From: Desulfocapsa sp.
GTDB taxonomy: Bacteria; Desulfobacterota; Desulfobulbia; Desulfobulbales; Desulfocapsaceae
Assembly (NCBI GenBank): GCA_016765495.1
Contig: JAESPV010000007.1
Span: 87,445 to 151,444, forward strand
Reading direction: 5' to 3'
Length of the DNA stretch: 64,000 nt
The stretch's first letter is position 1, and each line of letters starts with the position of its first letter. A program made the translations under genes and the position numbers. The notes under the pieces were generated by a model. That model searched no databases. It worked only from the letters and a program-made list of their open reading frames with translations, and was not told the origin of the DNA. Shown here in pieces: positions 47,312 to 55,038 of this stretch.

Positions 47312-48466
47312 TTACCTTAAAATGTTCAGGTGCAAACGTCCCAGGTAACTCCTTTCCCAGAAGGCGCGTGGAACTCTGGAACGATTTGTAGGCTGCCTGA
47401 ATATGACACGCTCCTGAGAGGGCGTAAAAACAGGGGGTTGCACAATTTGCTGATTTTGAGCCTCTACTTTTTCTTCCGGCTTTGTCACCTTTGAAACAAG
47501 GGTGTGCACCGATTGACGAAGTTGATCCAGGGTAGCACTTGCCAGTCGGCTGTCATTCTCCTGCAATGGCATACTTGTTTTTAAACCGTGTTTTATCGGA
47601 GCACTAAAACCAGTGGAATTCTGCTCGCTTTCAAATCTCGTTACAGAAGTCTCTTTTTCATGAATTGCTTCATCATTATTTTTTCCGAATGAATAAAAAG
47701 TCGTTTCACCCCACTGTTGTTTTTTAATTGTGCTTCTTAGCGTTTTTTGCTGATTCTTTTGGCGAGACGATTCCAGTTGACTGGAGGATTCGTCCTGTTG
47801 ATGGGCAGGAGGAGTACTTTCGATAAAATCTGCATTTTTCTCTGCAGATGCTTGAGCGTTTAATGGATTCATTAAGGGCATATTCTCATCAGGAGTATTG
47901 ACGCCACTGTTCCTGGACGGTTTTAAAGCAGGAAAAAACTGTTTTTGTGTAGATTTTCCAGGAATAGCAAAATCCACACTTGAGGCTTCGTGCTCACGAT
48001 CCTCTCTATTGCCAAAATTCGTATTCAATGCTTTTCCTTTGCGCTGCCTGCGTTCATGCGCAACATGCTGTTTCGACTCCTCTTTTACGATTACACCCTT
48101 GCCAGGATCTTCATGACGACTAAAACTTTCGGATGTTGCGAGCACTTTTTTCCTGGGTAAATCAAATTCTTTAATCGAATCAACATCACCTGTTCCTGAA
48201 ATATCATTATTCGAAGAAGCCCAAAACTTTTCTTGTCTCTGAATAGATGATGAATCCCTTAAAAAATGATCACCGACAGGCGGATTATTGCTGTACCTGA
48301 AACCAACTGGAGGCAAATTTTGCACAAAACTCAACCCACCTTCGTTCTCTACTGGCAAACCCAGAAGAGTGCGCACAGTACTTCTGTATCGGAACGGTTT
48401 TACCCCTTCACTCAAGACATTGAATAAATAGCCATTGAACTGCTCTTTTTTATCAAATGGCATCAT
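47312..48466 (-). CDS. mostly disordered eCIS accessory protein with conserved-looking C-terminal tip
   Basis: This 384-residue protein is low in hydrophobic residues and rich in Ser, Gln, Asn, Lys and Glu from about 50 to 310, so it is probably unfolded. A short heptad-like segment (ASATLDQLRQSVHTLVSKV) precedes a compact aromatic/basic C-terminus, RAFWERSYLGRLHLNILR. The N-terminus has a Tyr/Phe/Pro-rich region (VLSEGVKPFRYRSTVRTLLG). Its start overlaps the stop of the hub-chaperone gene. A flexible scaffold or length-control role would fit the missing tape-measure gene, but that is speculation; no homology is recognised. Confidence 0.55.
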   Translation of the reverse strand: MMPFDKKEQFNGYLFNVLSEGVKPFRYRSTVRTLLGLPVENEGGLSFVQNLPPVGFRYSNNPPVGDHFLRDSSSIQRQEKFWASSNNDISGTGDVDSIKEFDLPRKKVLATSESFSRHEDPGKGVIVKEESKQHVAHERRQRKGKALNTNFGNREDREHEASSVDFAIPGKSTQKQFFPALKPSRNSGVNTPDENMPLMNPLNAQASAEKNADFIESTPPAHQQDESSSQLESSRQKNQQKTLRSTIKKQQWGETTFYSFGKNNDEAIHEKETSVTRFESEQNSTGFSAPIKHGLKTSMPLQENDSRLASATLDQLRQSVHTLVSKVTKPEEKVEAQNQQIVQPPVFTPSQERVIFRQPTNRSRVPRAFWERSYLGRLHLNILR

Positions 48467-49367
48467 TCATCCTCTCAATCTCATCTGCCAGGATCTCAAT
48501 ATATTTTCTTCTTTTTTCCCTGGGCATTGCCAAAATTTCCCGTTCACTCCAATGATAATTGTAAGCCAGGTAATGAATTTCTCTATGCAATAGTTCTCGA
48601 CTGGATTCCAACTCTCCAAAGAAGAACTCCTGGAGATCAAAAGGAATCGCAAATCCCCGAGCACATTCAGGACAGTTTGCCTCCATTGTTAATTCAATTT
48701 TTGGTGCTACTGACTGCATTTTTTTCTCTATTTCCATGCGGGCCCTGGGGCTGAATCTATTTATTTCCTTTTTTCCAGGTGTGGCCACAGGCCCAATTGC
48801 CTGAATGCAGCGTTCAAGCAGCATGGACAATGCTTTTGCCTCATTATGAATAACAATTGGAGAGACAATCTCCTGATCCCCTCCATTAGGGAGCCGAAAT
48901 CTAATGTTTCTATACGGTTTCCCCTGACTATCGTTCCAGGCAGCCTCTTCAGAGAGTTTCATGCTGTAGACGGGTCCTTTTTCATCAGAATTGATTACCG
49001 GGATATCATGTGTTGAAAAATCAACGTCTACTTTTTGGCCGCAATCAGGCCACGGACAACGAATTACGGCCTGGATACGATCTCCAAAAGTTATCTCACG
49101 AAGCTTTAGAATGAGATACTGTCGGTCAGCAACAAGAAGACGACGGGTCATATCCTCTGTAATGATCTTCATTGGCCCGATCCGGCTGATACAACGACTC
49201 AGGATAGAAGATATCAGTGATGCGGTGTTTGTATTGTTTTTATAAACAAGAAATTCCTCTTCCTGACCCGTCAAAGGATAAAGCTCCACCTCGTTATACG
49301 TTTCACCGTCATCATCAACATACCCTCCAGGTAATAAACAAATAACAGGCTGCCTGTTTTCTGACAT
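48453..49367 (-). CDS. T4-type baseplate hub assembly chaperone-like protein with zinc ribbon
   Basis: This 304-residue protein starts LLPGGYVDDDGETYNEVELY followed by PLTGQEEEFL, the opening typical of the T4-baseplate/hub-chaperone family found in eCIS and T4-like loci. A zinc-binding pair of Cys lies at 104 and 109 (CPWPDCG) and a second pair near 235-240 (CPECARGF), likely completing one ribbon. The C-terminal ~60 residues (REIHYLAYNYHWSEREILAM) are helical and typical of such chaperones. It follows the tube gene and probably helps assemble the central hub. Confidence 0.72.
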   Translation of the reverse strand: MSENRQPVICLLPGGYVDDDGETYNEVELYPLTGQEEEFLVYKNNTNTASLISSILSRCISRIGPMKIITEDMTRRLLVADRQYLILKLREITFGDRIQAVIRCPWPDCGQKVDVDFSTHDIPVINSDEKGPVYSMKLSEEAAWNDSQGKPYRNIRFRLPNGGDQEIVSPIVIHNEAKALSMLLERCIQAIGPVATPGKKEINRFSPRARMEIEKKMQSVAPKIELTMEANCPECARGFAIPFDLQEFFFGELESSRELLHREIHYLAYNYHWSEREILAMPREKRRKYIEILADEIERMNDAI

Positions 49368-49379
49368 TTATTACCTCTG

Positions 49380-49886
49380 TTATGTTTCAGTTGGCTCAGT
49401 TACTGCAGTATCACGCTCCCACCCCTCATTCTCAAGCTTGATTGTCTGAATCATCACTGCATTGCCACTGGCATCAAGTTCCGGAAGTGCCTGGTACTCA
49501 GAAACCCAGCAGCGATAGACATTGTATGAAAACACCTTTTGCCCTGCAAGATTGAACACATCAATAGTGATATCCTTCCTGAAATTCTTAAGAGACATGC
49601 CGGAATCGCCTTGAAAATCATTCACCGTATTAGCCCATTCCTCAAAAGTGGTATCGTGAGTAACACCTGCATCTAAAGTAATTGCTTCATACGATGTTTT
49701 TCCTGGGAGTTTTCGGCTCGAGCTCGGGTCTCCCCCTTCTCTCCAGTCTGTACTCTCAACGGTTTTTTTCAAAGCGCTGCACTTACTAAGTCCGGCAACA
49801 TACTTACCATCCCATTTCACCCGGAACTTAAAATTCCTATACGGATCAAACCGATGAACATTTACGGTGAATTGTGGTACAGCCAT
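49380..49886 (-). CDS. inner tube protein (Pvc1/gp19-like)
   Basis: This 168-residue tail-tube protein starts PYRNFKFRVKWDGKYVAGLSKC and continues with ALKKTVESTDWREGGDPSSS and RKLPGKTSYEAITLDAGVTHD, the classical T4 gp19/Afp1 fold sequence. The C-terminal part FSYNVYRCWVSEYQALPELD is also typical. It would stack as hexameric rings inside the sheath. Only one tube gene is present, whereas Afp and PVC carry two. ATG behind AAGGAGG. Confidence 0.95.
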   Translation of the reverse strand: MAVPQFTVNVHRFDPYRNFKFRVKWDGKYVAGLSKCSALKKTVESTDWREGGDPSSSRKLPGKTSYEAITLDAGVTHDTTFEEWANTVNDFQGDSGMSLKNFRKDITIDVFNLAGQKVFSYNVYRCWVSEYQALPELDASGNAVMIQTIKLENEGWERDTAVTEPTET

Positions 49887-49919
49887 ATTGAATCCTCCTT
49901 ACGGATTTGGTTCATTATT

Positions 49920-51893
49920 TTATACTGTCTGTCCTGCTTTCTGACTAATTTTAACGATTACAAACTCTGCAGGTTTTAATGGTGCAAAACCAACAAGAAC
50001 GTTAACAATTCCAGCATTTATGTCATCCTGAGTCGTTGTCTCGCCGTCACATTTGACAAAGAATGCTGCTGATGGCATCGAACCTTGAAAAGCTCCCTGC
50101 CTATAGAGAGTCATCATAAACGAGCTGATATTGAGACGGAGGGAACTCCATAACTCCACGTCATTCGGCTCAAAAACAGCCCATTGAATCCCGCGGTATA
50201 TGCTAACTCTAAGAAAAATCCCCATACGTCTAACAGGAACATAATGCCATTCAGGGTCACTTGATATCGTCCGTGCTCCCCAGAGGATAATGCCGGATGA
50301 CGCGAATTGTCTGATGACATTTATATTGAGTGGGTTAAGGTTACCCTGTTGCACGTCAGTAAAGTTTGCTGCTAATCCTAAGGCGTTACCCAAAGCGGCT
50401 TCTGTTCCTGCAGGAGCTTTCCATACACCGCGCCGGCCATCTGTTTTAGCGTATAAGCCTGCTACAAACCCTGACGGTGGCGCAAGTATCGGGTCAGGAG
50501 AAATTCCCGTCGGGTCAAGCATCTTTACCCAGGGAAGATACACTGCACCATATGAGTTCTTTGGAGAAATAGCTGCCATGAACGTTTTGGCTTCATCAAC
50601 TGTGTCATCGTCCTGACTCATGTCACCTATAAAAAAGCAATCACTCAATGAACGATTTGCACAGTAATTTATTCCGGCTCCCACCACGGCAGAGGAACCA
50701 ATGCCGGGTACTGAAATCAGGCTGACATCATCAACATCATTCAGCAGTTGCAATGCTTCAATATATGCTTGATCATTGTTGATCGGATCCCCGTCAGAAC
50801 CTGCCGTAACAGCAGCAACATCTGCAGTTGGTGCAGCATTGTCTCCAACAAGAAAAAAATTGTCAGGAGGAGTACCAGCCGGATTATTTCTTGGCCGAAT
50901 TATTGCGGCTCCTCCAGTCTCAACACCTTCTTCGAGTGTGCCAAGGTTGAGAAGAGCGGTGCAGTTCTGACTGCCATTGACCGAAGGGGCAATGTTTACC
51001 GCTGATGTCAGGCCAGCAAGTCCTGAAGTCAAAAGCAGAACACCGCTATCAACAACACAGGCGAAATTATCAAAAGCGTTTTGATTAGTGGAAGCACGCT
51101 GCTTTGTAAGACGAGTGACCACATAGACAATGGCCACTGCAATATTTGCATCAGTTGCCAAATCGGCAACCTGACCTGGTCCCGCGCCAAGAGCATCCTC
51201 CAGATGTATTTCCTGGTACCCGTCACCGTTTACATTAATACGCATCCAGGTTCTTCCAGTGCCTGCCAACGGTGTCGGGACACCTGAGCCACGACTGGTT
51301 CCAGCCTGAAAATTGGTAGTAGCCTGGTTTACGGCGACTCTGATATATTTTGACGCAGAGATGACTGTTTCAACAAAATTTGCAGCACCCGGAACCATGG
51401 TCAAATTTTGAAACCTTTCCAGTGGAGATGTTTCTCCTTCCATAAAAACAGTCAGATCAAACTCGTTGCCAAGTAAATTATCTGTTTTGTCACCAGTATC
51501 ATTTGTTCCGTTGGTAATGAGCACTGCTAACCTGTTTCCCCATACACCAGGACTGCTTGCGGTGATGATCAAACTCGCCTGGGCGCTTAAACCACGGTCA
51601 TTCAACGTGATGGCTGCAGATTCTGTGTTTTCTCCAGATACTCTTATAATGGAGCATTGAGACCCGCCGTTATTAAAAAACTGATAGACAGAGTGGCTCA
51701 GAAAAGAATTGCCAAGAAACCCTCCGTACTTATTCTGATACTCGGTAAAATTATATACCCTTACGGCTTTACCCAGCAGACCTTTTTCTGCGACACCGAT
51801 AAATGCAGCGATTGAAGTACTGGCCGCAGCTATAGGACGAACACCACTGGACACTTCTTCTACATACACACCAGGATAGGCTACCTGAACCAT
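49920..51893 (-). CDS. contractile tail sheath protein (Pvc2-4 type)
   Basis: The N-terminus of this 657-residue sheath protein (YPGVYVEEVSSGVRPI, TSIAAFIGVAEKG) and the C-terminal domain (INVIRQFASSGIILWGARTI, WHYVPVRRMGIFLRVSI, GIQWAVFEPND) match phage and eCIS sheaths closely. The middle (about 100-380) is a large surface-exposed insertion with beta-rich domains. The single sheath gene contrasts with the three of Afp and PVC. It is the second gene of the operon, behind AAAGGAG, and would form the contractile cylinder that drives the tube. Confidence 0.95.
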   Translation of the reverse strand: MVQVAYPGVYVEEVSSGVRPIAAASTSIAAFIGVAEKGLLGKAVRVYNFTEYQNKYGGFLGNSFLSHSVYQFFNNGGSQCSIIRVSGENTESAAITLNDRGLSAQASLIITASSPGVWGNRLAVLITNGTNDTGDKTDNLLGNEFDLTVFMEGETSPLERFQNLTMVPGAANFVETVISASKYIRVAVNQATTNFQAGTSRGSGVPTPLAGTGRTWMRINVNGDGYQEIHLEDALGAGPGQVADLATDANIAVAIVYVVTRLTKQRASTNQNAFDNFACVVDSGVLLLTSGLAGLTSAVNIAPSVNGSQNCTALLNLGTLEEGVETGGAAIIRPRNNPAGTPPDNFFLVGDNAAPTADVAAVTAGSDGDPINNDQAYIEALQLLNDVDDVSLISVPGIGSSAVVGAGINYCANRSLSDCFFIGDMSQDDDTVDEAKTFMAAISPKNSYGAVYLPWVKMLDPTGISPDPILAPPSGFVAGLYAKTDGRRGVWKAPAGTEAALGNALGLAANFTDVQQGNLNPLNINVIRQFASSGIILWGARTISSDPEWHYVPVRRMGIFLRVSIYRGIQWAVFEPNDVELWSSLRLNISSFMMTLYRQGAFQGSMPSAAFFVKCDGETTTQDDINAGIVNVLVGFAPLKPAEFVIVKISQKAGQTV

Positions 51894-51915
51894 AGGAATT
51901 CTCCTTTGTCTGGAA

Positions 51916-52203
51916 TTATTGTTTTTTGTCTGTTATAGAAGCTGTTTTGTTGCCATTTTTATTTTTGGGAGGAGTACTTTTGGGGTTTTTTGGCGAAGCG
52001 CTTTTAGCACGCTTACGAAGACAAATATCAATTACATTCTTCGCCTTAAGCTTTTCGCATTTCGCATTATTCACGATTTCAGAGCCCAGAACTTCAAGGG
52101 ATGAGTTTGGTGATAGATGCCATGTTTGTCCACTGTTGCCTCGAAAGGAAACAAGTCTTGGAGTAAGATTTCGAATGGTCTGCTTCTGAGTCGTTTGAAC
52201 CAT
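51916..52203 (-). CDS. small basic protein at the head of the eCIS operon
   Basis: The first ~55 residues of this 95-residue protein (IRNLTPRLVSFRGNSGQTWH and LSPNSSLEVLGSEIVNNAKC) form a compact beta-like domain. The last 35 are a Lys/Ser/Pro-rich disordered tail. The gene has GAGGTG upstream of the ATG and precedes the sheath gene by 22 bp. Small proteins of this form occur before sheath genes in other contractile systems, to my recollection. No function is known. Confidence 0.65.
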   Translation of the reverse strand: MVQTTQKQTIRNLTPRLVSFRGNSGQTWHLSPNSSLEVLGSEIVNNAKCEKLKAKNVIDICLRKRAKSASPKNPKSTPPKNKNGNKTASITDKKQ

Positions 52204-52501
52204 AATTCACCTCTTTTTAATAAACCGTTGATTAATTATGACTATGATTAAAGATCAATACCAACTAAGTGAGTCATGAGTTACCGGGTAATACATTCCA
52301 GGCCTTTGGTGCCTTACTCCATTAACCCTGTAGCAAAAAACATAAAACTGGATAGTGAGTTGAAATCAGTACGTTATATATGATACGTTTATTGGTTCCA
52401 TCATAAAGATGGGATGATTACTTGTCCTTTTTTATTCAATTCCTTCATTATCATGGTGATATCCAGCCACTGCTCATTCTCCCGCTTATATTACTATTGA
52501 T

Positions 52502-52517
52502 AGCAATTAACAGACCA
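52502..52517 (-). promoter_or_regulatory. putative sigma-54 (-24/-12) promoter of the eCIS operon
   Basis: On the minus strand the sequence reads TGGTCTGTTAATTGCT. It has TGG at -24 and TTGCT at -12 with exactly the GG-N10-GC spacing that sigma-54 requires, although the CAC of the -24 consensus TGGCAC is not kept. It points to the eCIS operon and sits about 235 bp from the end of the sigma-54 activator gene. Spacing and the adjacent activator are what make it credible. Confidence 0.5.
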
Positions 52518-52575
52518 TTTTTAGCAAAAACCTAACGAATTGACTTTACGGATTTTATTTTTGGTAATTATTTTT

Positions 52576-52688
52576 TACCGGGTTAAAACAGACCCTGGTG
52601 ACCATGGAGTCTCTCCCCCACAATGTGGTGGTACCAGCTATAATACTACCGGGTCACGAATACAGGTGAGTGGGTCAAATGAGACCCA
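52576..52688. promoter_or_regulatory. candidate upstream activator sites
   Basis: Between 60 and 190 bp upstream of the putative -24/-12 element lie two copies of TACCGGGT (52576-52583 and 52647-52654). The first faces GACCCTGGT at 52591-52599 as an inverted pair, and a clean dyad, TGGGTC-N6-GACCCA, lies at 52671-52688. All share a GGGT(C) half-site. Position and symmetry fit the binding sites of a dimeric sigma-54 activator. Confidence 0.45.
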
Positions 52689-52753
52689 GTGTTACAGGAA
52701 GTGAAAAAAGAAAGGATGGGAAGAACGATATGCTGTAGTTAAAAAAGTCGGAT

Positions 52754-54154
52754 TCAATGTGTTTTTGTTTTTTCTATTCTATGTTTTTTTAAAAGCTTGC
52801 CAAGTGACCTTCGTTCCATGCCGGCCTTTTTGGCAGCAAGTGTAACATTGCCGCTTGATTGTCCAATCAAATGAGTCAAATAATTTATTTCGAACTGGGA
52901 GACTATCATTGCCTTTGATTCGTTAAATGTATTGCTTAGTAGTGCCTTGTGACGACGATCCAAAGGAGTTCTCCGACGATCTCTTTGCGCATTAGGCTCT
53001 TCGCCAAAACTAATATTTTCCCCAGTAGCCATAAGAAACTCCCGGTGAAGCAGGTTTTCCAGCTCCCTGACATTTCCTGGCCAGCTAGACTCCATCAACC
53101 ATTTCATCGAAGCCCGATCAAGCTGTTTTTCCGGCTGCTTATACTGAATCCTGAATTTATTAATAAAATAGTTTGCCAACAGTAAAATATCGTTACCACG
53201 TTTGGATAGCAGGGGCATTTCAACCCACATTACATACAACCGGTAATACAGATCCATACGAAATTCACCCTGCCTTACCAGCTCCCGCAGCTTGACATTA
53301 CTGGCCGCAATTATTCTTATATTTGCCTGAGTGTACTTATTGCTTCCCAGAGGTCTATACTGTTGATCCTGGAGAAATCTCAGCAGCATCACCTGCCCTT
53401 TTGGTGAAAAAGTCTCCACTTCGTCAAGAAAAAGAGTTCCTCCTTCTGCCTGGCAGACGAGTCCTTCCTGGCTGGTTTTTGCATCAGTAAAAGCCCCCTG
53501 TCTATGACCGAACAATTCATTTTCTAATAAGCTATCAGGAATTGCCCCACAGTTTACAGGAATAAATGGATAGTCACGACGCTCACTAAGAGAATGTATT
53601 GCCTGGGCAGCCAACTCTTTACCTGTTCCACTTTCCCCTTCAATTAAAACTGGTGCCTCACAGTGCGCAATTTTTTTTATCTGTTGAAGAACATGTAGAA
53701 ATGATGAAGAACGTCCAACCATGTTCAAGGCAAGAAATTCGTCAATTATCTGACATTCAGAATCCAACTGGAATTCACCTTGAAGTAACTTTGCTAAACG
53801 TTCAATCCGTAGATCAATCTCCCTTTCCGCACACGGCCAATTAAGAAATTCATTACAAAATGTCAGGGCTTCCTTATTCAGCAGATCTGTAGAAGTCGAA
53901 ATAATTCCAAGAACCGCTTCATGATGAATTTGCTTACAAACGGTATCAATATTGTCGTGAAATTGAGATTTATGATGCCAGTTTAATGGAATGACCAGAA
54001 TTCTGGCCCGATGAAAATCAGTACTTAAAAATTCATTGCAATCAAGCAGTTCAATATCCTCGTAACCAAGAGACAGCAACTTATCATACAGTGACCTGCA
54101 CAAAGAATGAGAAGCCGAAGAAACCAATGTCATCGGTACAGTTTTATTAACCAT
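52754..54154 (-). CDS. sigma-54-dependent transcriptional activator (NtrC family)
   Basis: This 466-residue regulator has an N-terminal ~130-residue domain that resembles a degenerate receiver: no DD pair or conserved phospho-Asp context is visible, so it is probably not phosphorylated. The AAA+ core begins near 147. Walker A is GESGTGKE (173-180), Walker B TLFLDE (240-245) and the arginine-finger region SSWPGNVRELENLL follows. The sigma-54 contact loop reads GAFTDA (220-225) instead of the consensus GAFTGA. The C-terminus is a Fis-type helix-turn-helix (SGNVTLAAKKAGMERRSLGK). The gene lies between a riboswitch-terminator upstream and the eCIS promoter downstream, on the same strand, so control of the eCIS is the obvious inference. 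Confidence 0.88.
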   Translation of the reverse strand: MVNKTVPMTLVSSASHSLCRSLYDKLLSLGYEDIELLDCNEFLSTDFHRARILVIPLNWHHKSQFHDNIDTVCKQIHHEAVLGIISTSTDLLNKEALTFCNEFLNWPCAEREIDLRIERLAKLLQGEFQLDSECQIIDEFLALNMVGRSSSFLHVLQQIKKIAHCEAPVLIEGESGTGKELAAQAIHSLSERRDYPFIPVNCGAIPDSLLENELFGHRQGAFTDAKTSQEGLVCQAEGGTLFLDEVETFSPKGQVMLLRFLQDQQYRPLGSNKYTQANIRIIAASNVKLRELVRQGEFRMDLYYRLYVMWVEMPLLSKRGNDILLLANYFINKFRIQYKQPEKQLDRASMKWLMESSWPGNVRELENLLHREFLMATGENISFGEEPNAQRDRRRTPLDRRHKALLSNTFNESKAMIVSQFEINYLTHLIGQSSGNVTLAAKKAGMERRSLGKLLKKHRIEKTKTH

Positions 54155-54214
54155 TCCACACCGTATATTTTTTGCACTTATTGTCCATCCAAAGAGGATT
54201 CATCAATATTTTTT

Positions 54215-54307
54215 TTATGAAATCCAATCACGGATATCCGGTGAGTCCGGTACCATGTTTAATTTGCAGTTGTCAGGTATTGTGCCTCTTTTCTGTTTTT
54301 CTGTCAT
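54215..54307 (-). CDS. possible 30-aa leader peptide upstream of the activator
   Basis: A short frame (MTEKQKRGTIPDNCKLNMVP, then DSPDIRDWIS) lies between the riboswitch terminator and the activator gene, with GGGAGG about seven bases before its ATG. The segment VPDSPDIRDW resembles the PDLPDxRD stretch before the catalytic domain of bacterial papain-like proteases, so it could be a truncated remnant. Alternatively it is a translated leader. The good ribosome-binding site is seen; its use is inferred. Confidence 0.35.
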   Translation of the reverse strand: MTEKQKRGTIPDNCKLNMVPDSPDIRDWIS

Positions 54308-54360
54308 CTCCACACCTCCCTAACCCATTGTAAGTAAATACATTTCACATCAACGCCTAT

Positions 54361-54403
54361 AAAATAAAAAAAGCCGAACTACCTTGTACAAAGGTAGCCC
54401 GGC
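54361..54403 (-). terminator. intrinsic terminator overlapping the riboswitch 3' strand
   Basis: On the minus strand GCCGGGCTACC pairs with GGTAGTTCGGC across a 9-base loop (11 positions, two G-U-type pairings) and is followed by seven T and a further T-rich tract. The upstream arm (54393-54403) is the 3' conserved part of the aptamer, so aptamer folding and terminator folding are mutually exclusive. It lies about 210 nt before the activator start. Confidence 0.85.
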
Positions 54404-54459
54404 TATCTGTTAAGACCCGTAGCTTTCCGTCCCTGGCTTGCGGCAGGTTTGGCTTTATC
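54393..54459 (-). ncRNA. GEMM-I (cyclic-di-GMP-I) riboswitch aptamer
   Basis: The minus strand reads AAAGCCAAACC, TGCCGCAAGCCA (stem with a GCAA tetraloop), GGGACGGAAAGC, TACGGGTCTTAACAGA, then TAGCCGGGCTACC. Each block aligns with the GEMM-I consensus (GGCAAACC, GNRA-capped stem, GGGACGCAAAGCC, C-GG-CUAA, GGUAGCNGGGUUACC). Relative to the V. cholerae Vc2 aptamer the ligand-contacting G20, intercalating A47 and the final ACC are kept, while the G21-C46 pair appears as C-G, a compensatory change (numbering from memory). G at position 20 points to cyclic-di-GMP rather than cGAMP, which uses A. The strand and terminator place it in the leader of the sigma-54 activator. Confidence 0.82.
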
Positions 54460-54498
54460 TCAAATAAAATAAGCTGAATGTATCTATGAACTATACTT

Positions 54499-54528
54499 AA
54501 TTTACATCAAGGATTAAGAGAAAGTCAA
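54499..54528 (-). promoter_or_regulatory. possible promoter of the riboswitch-activator transcript
   Basis: On the minus strand TTGACT (54528-54523) and TAAATT (54504-54499) are separated by 18 bp. A start near 54491 would put the aptamer about 30 nt into the RNA. The -10 hexamer is only a fair match. Confidence 0.35.
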
Positions 54529-54951
54529 GGTAACAGCTGTAAAAAACAGAGCATTCACTTTTGCAACAGCTCATCCGACTGAACTGTATTTCCCCATGAT
54601 CAGTACCCATCTGTGGATTTGGGAGGATGATTTTAGGGCAACCGATCCATTTCCCAGCCTACATGATTGCTATTTGTGTTTTGCGTCTCCCTCCCCTTTT
54701 TCAAAAAGAGGCAAGGGAGCACAATCGTAAACACACTTTGTCCAGCGGGAATCATATAATAGTGTGAGCTGGCAAAAAGTACGCCTTAGTCGATAAACCG
54801 TCGTACGTCCGGTACGTTCCGACAACTTCAATGAAACGCCCTTGGCGTATCTCACTATCTCAAAAACAAAAAACTGTGTTTGTTTTGAAGAATGCTGCTA
54901 CAATGTCGCAAGACCCTTAAGGGGCATATTACTCTGACAAGGTACTTTCAG
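54529..54951. other. gene-free region with hairpins
   Basis: About 420 bp hold no convincing gene. An imperfect inverted repeat near 54688-54720 (CTCCCTCCCC ... AAGGGAG) and a CAAAAACAAA / TTTGTTTTG pair near 54856-54882 are visible. The 61-codon minus-strand frame at 54670-54855 has no usable start signal and is not called. Confidence 0.45.
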
Positions 54952-55012
54952 CCCTCAAGGAGGGTACTGAAAAGAGTACTGGCTTACTTACTGTTCACCG
55001 GTGTTAGCTAAC
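54952..55012 (+). repeat. dispersed ~60-bp repeat, copy 2
   Basis: The sequence CCCTCAAGGAGGG, TACTGAAAAGAGTACTGGC, TTACTTACTGTTCACCGGT, GTTAGCTAAC matches 59167-59220 over its whole length with small gaps, and its 3' half matches 20243-20277 inverted. It can form a CCCTC-N-GAGGG hairpin. It ends 26 bp before the next gene. Confidence 0.75.
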
Positions 55013-55038
55013 TTTGCATATTGTTTGCCAGGTAATAC

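Larger units (their letters stand above)
52204..52753. other. eCIS control region
   Basis: This 550-bp gene-free region separates the sigma-54 activator gene from the first eCIS gene. It contains a -24/-12 promoter-like element and GGGTC/GACCC dyads listed separately, and a third TACCGGGT copy at 52282-52289 downstream of the predicted start. If the promoter is right, the untranslated leader is about 290 nt; no RNA motif was recognised in it. Confidence 0.6.

Noticed and set aside
52298..52320. GTGCC at 52307 considered as a second sigma-54 promoter
   Set aside because: The GC doublet is two bases away from the required spacing, so the -12 part does not fit.
54393..54459. cGAMP-type (GEMM-Ib) riboswitch
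   Set aside because: The position equivalent to Vc2 20 is G, not the A typical of cGAMP-responsive members.
54670..54855. 61-codon minus-strand frame
   Set aside because: No start signal, composition unlike neighbours, and it runs through inverted-repeat DNA.
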